From NCBI GenBank assembly GCA_902771225.1, contig CACXWH010000031.1, forward strand, positions 1 through 49,311: a DNA stretch of 49,311 nucleotides, given 5' to 3'. The stretch comes from an uncultured Methanobrevibacter sp. (GTDB taxonomy: Archaea; Methanobacteriota; Methanobacteria; Methanobacteriales; Methanobacteriaceae). A model generated the notes under the pieces. It searched no databases. It was given only the letters and a program-made list of their open reading frames with translations, and was not told the DNA's origin. Each line of letters begins with the position of its first letter. Positions within the stretch are counted from its first letter, which is position 1. Positions 45,412 through 49,311 of this stretch are shown here, one piece after another. Made by a program: the position numbers and the translations under genes.

Positions 45412-45433
45412 ACTAAAACTCTCCTAAACTAAA

Positions 45434-46444
45434 TTATTCTTTTAATCCGCCGGTTGCTTCATCGTAACCGATTAATTCATCAAATGCGGTAAGTTTACAT
45501 AATTTTTGTACTTCTTCTAATGCTCCAGCATCTGCGTGAGTAGTTGCAGGTACTTCGGAAAGACCAATTTTGGTTCTTAATGCTTTAGCTGCATCATTGA
45601 TTGGTACACCATGACCTGTGTTAATTACAAATACACCAGTCATTTTGTGTGGTTTTGCCATGTATCCAGCGTGAGCAGCAACATTACGTGCTTTTTTAAT
45701 AATTTCCACAATTTTTACGCTTCTAGGACATCTTTCTTGGCAAGTGTAGCAGGTAGTACACATCCATAATGCATCGTCAGTGATTACGTCTTCTTTTAAT
45801 CCGAGTAAACATTTTCTGACAATTTGTCTTACTTTATAAGGAGTTCTTCTTCCTGAAGGACATCCTCCACCACAGGTACCACATTGGAAACAATGTTTAA
45901 CAGTTTCAATTCCAGCATCAATGAACTCAGCAGTAAATTCTGGGTCACGATTTGCGTCTGTTAATAATTCTTTATCAGTCAATAAAGTCATATTATCTCT
46001 CTCTTTATTTTCTTTTTCTTTTTTATCTTCATCAACTTTCTCAGTTGATTCGACTTCATCATCAGTGTTAACATCTTCCTCATCTGAAGAAGTATTTTCT
46101 TCAACATCTAAAGATTCTTCCGCAAGATCCTCTTCTGCTTCTTTAGGAATTTCTTCATTATTAGAAGGTTCATCTTCTTCTATTATAGGAAGAGTTTCTT
46201 CAACACTTTCTTCCTCAATTGAGCGTACTTCTTTTTTGAACTTTAATTCTATAGTAGCTGTGCTACTTTTTTCTTTTTTAAGAACATCAGAAATTGGTAC
46301 TGATGTTTTTGTGCCAGAAACTACAGTATCATCAAAATCAGAAGATTCGCTGTTGACATCTTTAGAAATTTCTTCTTGGACATCTTTTTCTTCAAAATCC
46401 TTTTCTTCTTTGAATAAGGATTTAAGACGATTTATAATAGACAT
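45434..46444 (-). CDS. hdrC: Heterodisulfide reductase subunit C with a ~150-residue acidic N-terminal extension
   Basis: The last 185 residues are a normal HdrC (MTLLTDKELLTDANRDP... from ATG 45991) with two cluster motifs, CFQCGTCGGGCP and CTTCYTCQERCP. The frame is open upstream to ATG 46444 (MSIINRLKSLFKEEKDFEEK), which has a strong GAGGTG site 8 bases away, so a 336-residue form is likely made. The extra 151 residues are mostly Glu, Asp, Ser and Lys without predicted fold, after a short amphipathic basic helix (INRLKSLFK). The internal ATG 45991 has only a weak GAGAG site. HdrC carries electrons between HdrA and HdrB. Confidence 0.9.
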   Translation of the reverse strand: MSIINRLKSLFKEEKDFEEKDVQEEISKDVNSESSDFDDTVVSGTKTSVPISDVLKKEKSSTATIELKFKKEVRSIEEESVEETLPIIEEDEPSNNEEIPKEAEEDLAEESLDVEENTSSDEEDVNTDDEVESTEKVDEDKKEKENKERDNMTLLTDKELLTDANRDPEFTAEFIDAGIETVKHCFQCGTCGGGCPSGRRTPYKVRQIVRKCLLGLKEDVITDDALWMCTTCYTCQERCPRSVKIVEIIKKARNVAAHAGYMAKPHKMTGVFVINTGHGVPINDAAKALRTKIGLSEVPATTHADAGALEEVQKLCKLTAFDELIGYDEATGGLKE

Positions 46445-46511
46445 TGAAAACACACCTCGGATTTTCATAGGAATATTTCCTCTAATCCTTAATTATAATT
46501 TATCTGAAAAT

Positions 46512-46521
46512 CATATATAAA
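46512..46521 (-). promoter_or_regulatory. TATA box of hdrCB
   Basis: TTTATATATG (rc of 46512-46521) is a good TATA box. Transcription should start near 46490, leaving a leader of about 45 bases before ATG 46444. Confidence 0.5.
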
Positions 46522-46541
46522 GCTTACTAAATTTTTTAAAA

Positions 46542-46562
46542 GTGTAATCAAAAAGATTACAC
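46542..46562. promoter_or_regulatory. 8-bp inverted repeat between hdrC and the TGT-like gene
   Basis: GTGTAATC (46542-46549) and GATTACAC (46555-46562) are a perfect inverted repeat with an AAAAA spacer. It lies about 20 bases upstream of the hdrCB TATA box and upstream of the divergent gene, a position fit for a shared activator or repressor site. Confidence 0.5.
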
Positions 46563-46652
46563 CAAATCACTTTTTTAGGAAAACCTAAAATTTTAAAAAT
46601 TAATAAATAATAATATACAAAAAAGATAATCAAATAAAAAAGGAAGAATTAA

Positions 46653-47396
46653 ATGATAAATAAATTCGAAATTAAATCCCATGACGGACCTGGAAGAATA
46701 GGAAAATTAAATGGTGAAAAAACCCCAAAATTATTTTATAAAACAGATTTAAAAATAGCACCATCCGAAGGTTCCGCATACAACATTGAAAAAGAAATTG
46801 CAAGATTTAACATAGAAGAAACATTAAAACTCGCCGAAGAAAATGTGGAAAAATGTGATGCTGCAGTAATACAGGGATCAAAATACATTGATTTAAGAAT
46901 CAAATGCCTAAAACAACTTGAAGAGGTAGGATACAATATATTTATTATTGCAAATGGAGATGAACTACTAACAAATCCAAGAGAATTAGTAGACATTACT
47001 GTTAATTTAAGGATGAATGCACATCCCTCAAGTATGTTAATATTTACATTTGCAGAAAGTTCATTCATGCCAATACTAACCTATATGGGAATTGATGGAT
47101 TTTTAACAGATGCAAGTAACTATTATAGCTACTTAAATGTATTGCAAACACCAACAAAAGCATATGATTTAAACACATATAAAATCTATGATGAAATAAC
47201 ACAAAAAGAATTGGAAGAAAAAAACATGGAATGTCTAGAATTTGTTATACGCGAAATCCAAACACATATGGAAAATCATTCCCTAAGAAATCTTATAGAA
47301 GAGCGTTCAACCACATCTCCCCAAAATATAGCTACATTAAAATTATTAGATAAAAAATATATAGATTTTATTTTAGAACATAATCAGTTATTCTAA
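46653..47396 (+). CDS. Stand-alone TGT-like domain protein (archaeosine synthase-like)
   Basis: The 247-residue protein begins FEIKSHDGPGRIGKL, like the N-terminal TGT domain of archaeosine synthase ArcS/TgtA2. The later ESSFMPILTYMGIDGFLTDASNYYSYLNV corresponds to the segment around the TGT catalytic aspartate. Canonical archaeal TGT and ArcS are over 480 residues with PUA domains, which are missing here, so this is either a reduced form or a paralogue. It may work in tRNA G15 modification. The end overlaps the next gene by 9 bases. Confidence 0.65.
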   Translation: MINKFEIKSHDGPGRIGKLNGEKTPKLFYKTDLKIAPSEGSAYNIEKEIARFNIEETLKLAEENVEKCDAAVIQGSKYIDLRIKCLKQLEEVGYNIFIIANGDELLTNPRELVDITVNLRMNAHPSSMLIFTFAESSFMPILTYMGIDGFLTDASNYYSYLNVLQTPTKAYDLNTYKIYDEITQKELEEKNMECLEFVIREIQTHMENHSLRNLIEERSTTSPQNIATLKLLDKKYIDFILEHNQLF

Positions 47397-47813
47397 TTTG
47401 AATGATGAAATTAAATCATCATATTCTTTTATTACACCAGACGAATAATCAACGGTTCTTAACTCAAAAATATAGATATTTCCATTTTCAATGAATACAT
47501 AAGTATGAATATCAAATGTAATTTCAGGAGTTTTAATATTTCCATGAAGTTTAATAGCATCCATTGATGCAATACTTGTAAAATCAGAATTTAAAATTAC
47601 TCCACCATCATCAACTATGCATTTTTCCATAAATTCCTTATACTCCTCCAAATTGGTATGTGTTGGAAAAGTTACTAAATTTAAAAGATTATTTTCACCT
47701 TTGGATAATGTTGCAATACAATCAGGATTATTGCTTGTATTTGCCTTTTCAACTTCCCATGAATCCAAATATTCGAAACTTAAATTGCCTGATTGAAATA
47801 ATCTAGTTTCCAT
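47388..47813 (-). CDS. Hypothetical protein, PsbP-like alpha/beta fold
   Basis: The 141-residue protein has no signal peptide or membrane segment. The pattern NLSFEYLDSWEVEKAN, a central helix EEYKEFMEKCI, and IDIHTYVFIENGNIYIFELR ending in a helix, DDLISSFKLE, resembles small PsbP-like proteins. The function is unknown. The stop codon of the coiled-coil gene upstream lies directly against its start, so they are co-transcribed. Confidence 0.7.
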   Translation of the reverse strand: METRLFQSGNLSFEYLDSWEVEKANTSNNPDCIATLSKGENNLLNLVTFPTHTNLEEYKEFMEKCIVDDGGVILNSDFTSIASMDAIKLHGNIKTPEITFDIHTYVFIENGNIYIFELRTVDYSSGVIKEYDDLISSFKLE

Positions 47814-48818
47814 TTATTCCTCTCCACCATCATTTTCTTTAGAAGAATCAATATCAATAGTTTCCTGAGCTTCATCATTATCTTTAGAAGAATCAATATC
47901 AATAGTTTCCGGAGCTTCATCATTATCTTTAGAAGAATCAATATCAATAGTTTCCGGAGCTTCTTCTAAGGTATCAATATATTTGGAAAATGGTTCTGGA
48001 AGTTTAGGCATTACTTCTTTTAATATTTCACCAGCATCCAATTCTAATGCCTGACCTGAAAATAACTGTTCAACATCAAAATCAAATTCGAATGGTTTGA
48101 GTAAATCATCAGTAGGTACTCTTAGATTGATCTTATGTTTGTTAAATATCATTTTAATAGTACTTGTGTTTTTAATTTGCTCATTCATATCATCGATAGT
48201 ACTATTTATATCATATGCTATAGCTTTATTCTTTTCATTTACATCATGTTTAGCCTTAGAAATAGATTTTTCTAAACTTTTAACTAATTGGGCATTTCTT
48301 CTATTAATATTATCCCTAGCCTCATCTATCACTACATTAATAGCATTTAAAATTGATTTATTTAACTCAACATTATAAGCAAGAATCATCTTATTTTTAT
48401 AATCCAATTCTTTAAAAATAGCAACCCTCTCTTCATCAACGCTGACAAGTTTTTTATTTAATTCATAAATTTCATCTTTAGCTTTGATTAATTCTTCTTT
48501 ATCAGATAACTGATCTTTTAAAGAACCAACATCATCAAAAAATGAACCTTTAAGTGCATCCAATTGTTGTTGTAATTCAGCAATCTCAGCATCTTTTTGC
48601 GCTAAAATCTCTTCATCCACACTAGATGCATTTGCCATTAATTTTTCATATTCGTCTTTAGGAATAACTTTAACTAAATCATTATCTTCAAAAGGGTCTT
48701 CCTTTTTAAGACTAACTTGTTTTTGTTTAGATTCTTTTTCAATGGAGTTACCATCTTTATCCTTACTGGTGTATTTTTTGGTATACACACGAACAGTTCT
48801 GAATTCCTCATCATCCAT
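47814..48818 (-). CDS. Coiled-coil protein with a repeated acidic C-terminus
   Basis: ATG 48818 is chosen because AGGTG lies 7 bases upstream. The 334-residue protein has a basic/acidic N-terminal part (TVRVYTKKYTSKDKDG), a long predicted coiled coil (about 55-215, with EEILAQKDAEIAELQQQLDAL), a compact segment near 225-285 and a tail with three copies of a 15-residue unit (EAPETIDIDSSKDND). No known family is recognised. A structural or scaffold role is possible. Confidence 0.75.
   Translation of the reverse strand: MDDEEFRTVRVYTKKYTSKDKDGNSIEKESKQKQVSLKKEDPFEDNDLVKVIPKDEYEKLMANASSVDEEILAQKDAEIAELQQQLDALKGSFFDDVGSLKDQLSDKEELIKAKDEIYELNKKLVSVDEERVAIFKELDYKNKMILAYNVELNKSILNAINVVIDEARDNINRRNAQLVKSLEKSISKAKHDVNEKNKAIAYDINSTIDDMNEQIKNTSTIKMIFNKHKINLRVPTDDLLKPFEFDFDVEQLFSGQALELDAGEILKEVMPKLPEPFSKYIDTLEEAPETIDIDSSKDNDEAPETIDIDSSKDNDEAQETIDIDSSKENDGGEE
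47836..47964 (-). repeat. Three tandem 45-bp repeats inside the coiled-coil gene
   Basis: Copies start at 47836, 47881 and 47926, nearly identical (one T/G change in the first and a divergent end in the third). The unit is a multiple of three, so copy number can change without a frameshift. Confidence 0.9.
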
Positions 48819-48921
48819 TTCCAAACACCTACTTAATTATAACTAGATTCTTTATAATTTAAATAGTTTATCTAAAAATGATTTAAAAAAAATAAGAATT
48901 GGAGAGGTAACCTAATTAAAA

Positions 48922-49077
48922 TTACTTCTCCTCATTTTCAATCCACAACATCATAGCTTCTTCAATAGCCCTTGAATACCAACCCTTGGTGAACAATAAC
49001 TTAGAAGAGGCTAATTTACGAAAATACATGTCTAGGTCATTATTGACCATAATAGTAACTCTTCTACTTTTAGTCAT
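48922..49077 (-). CDS. Small ribbon-helix-helix DNA-binding protein
   Basis: A frame of 51 codons from ATG 49077 encodes MTKSRRVTIMVNNDLDMYFR and then KLASSKLLFTKGWYSRAIEE and AMMLWIENEEK. A beta strand (RRVTIMVNND) followed by two helices is the CopG/Arc ribbon-helix-helix layout, seen in small archaeal repressors. There is no clear ribosome binding site, so the start could be leaderless. It lies divergent from the promoter at the end of the window. Confidence 0.7.
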   Translation of the reverse strand: MTKSRRVTIMVNNDLDMYFRKLASSKLLFTKGWYSRAIEEAMMLWIENEEK

Positions 49078-49239
49078 GAATAATTATTAGTATACTTCTA
49101 GTAAATAAATTAAACAGTATTTTTTGAGCTTTAATTCTTGCTTTGAATATAATAATGATTTCAAAAAGTAAAATCAAGCGGATTTAGAAACCTTTTAATT
49201 AGAATTTTAAGATAGGATAATTAAGAATTTATGAAAAGG

Positions 49240-49288
49240 TTTATATATTATAAAAACATAATAATATACGATGTGAATATAAATTCAC
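49240..49288 (+). promoter_or_regulatory. Strong promoter with a palindrome, gene beyond the window
   Basis: TTTATATATT (49240-49249) is a good TATA box on the plus strand, and transcription should start near 49270. GTGAAT-ATAA-ATTCAC (49273-49288) is a perfect 6-bp inverted repeat at that point, and an ATG follows at 49296. The palindrome could be an operator for the divergent ribbon-helix-helix protein. Confidence 0.45.
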
Positions 49289-49311
49289 CTCAACAATGAA
49301 CATCAGTCAAC

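Noticed and set aside
45921-46520. A 199-codon Ser-rich open frame on the plus strand opposite the HdrC extension
   Set aside because: It mirrors the Glu/Asp-rich codons of the HdrC extension, has no ribosome binding site of its own and matches no family.
47836-47964. Tandem repeats considered as a CRISPR array
   Set aside because: The 45-bp units are directly adjacent without spacers and encode an in-frame peptide repeat.

Overview
This AT-rich window is chromosomal DNA of a methanogenic archaeon of the order Methanobacteriales, most likely Methanobrevibacter. The signs are an archaeal ribosomal-protein operon containing L14e, L34e, L19e, L32e and S4e; HdrB/HdrC and a FwdF-like polyferredoxin; 2-phosphoglycerate kinase; class III signal-peptide pilins; an archaeal SRP RNA; and a surface protein with a pseudomurein-binding segment. 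Ribosome binding sites of the GGTGAT/GGAGG type precede most genes.

Region 1 (1-1446) is a mobile-element graveyard. The window opens with the 3' end of a group II intron (domains V and VI). A hairpin resembling an IS200/IS605 right end follows, and it abuts the decayed 3' end of an adhesin-like beta-helix gene that carries at least two nonsense codons and two frameshifts.

Region 2 (1551-19250, minus strand) is the S10/spc-type superoperon. In transcription order it reads SPOUT methyltransferase, L3, L4, L23, L2, S19, L22, S3, L29, eIF1/SUI1, RNase P Rpp29, S17, L14, L24, S4e, L5, S14, S8, L6, L32e, L19e, L18, S5, L30, L15, SecY, adenylate kinase, an EMC3/Oxa1-like protein, L34e, cytidylate kinase, L14e and Cbf5. 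It joins ribosome assembly, rRNA modification, protein export and nucleotide supply. L6 is broken by an apparent internal deletion.

Region 3 (19477-30743) holds a METTL5-type methyltransferase, pyruvate carboxylase subunit A (also broken by a short internal deletion) with its biotin ligase BirA, a SelA-like PLP protein, fumarase beta subunit, a DUF2070 membrane protein, an EMC6-like small membrane protein, the ribosome quality-control factor RqcH, a UPF0173 hydrolase and an unknown membrane protein.

Region 4 (31039-40680) holds two overlapping class III pilin-like genes, a FwdF-like polyferredoxin with a small ferredoxin, archaeal CoaD, a ~1100-residue wall-active surface protein (eight Ig-like repeats, pseudomurein-binding segment, transglutaminase-type protease domain), a B12-binding-type radical SAM protein, an aminotransferase and a CDF transporter.

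Region 5 (40686-49311) holds tRNA-Ser(GCT) and the SRP RNA in tandem, a CBS protein with 2-phosphoglycerate kinase, a phosphoesterase with two small methanogen proteins, hdrC-hdrB (HdrC has an unusual acidic N-terminal extension), a stand-alone TGT-like protein, a coiled-coil protein with 15-residue repeats and a small ribbon-helix-helix protein.

The most notable observations are the group II intron end, the two deletion-type lesions in conserved genes (rpl6, pycA), the extended HdrC, the likely pseudomurein-cleaving surface protein, the EMC3-like/EMC6-like pair, and several palindromes placed at promoters.
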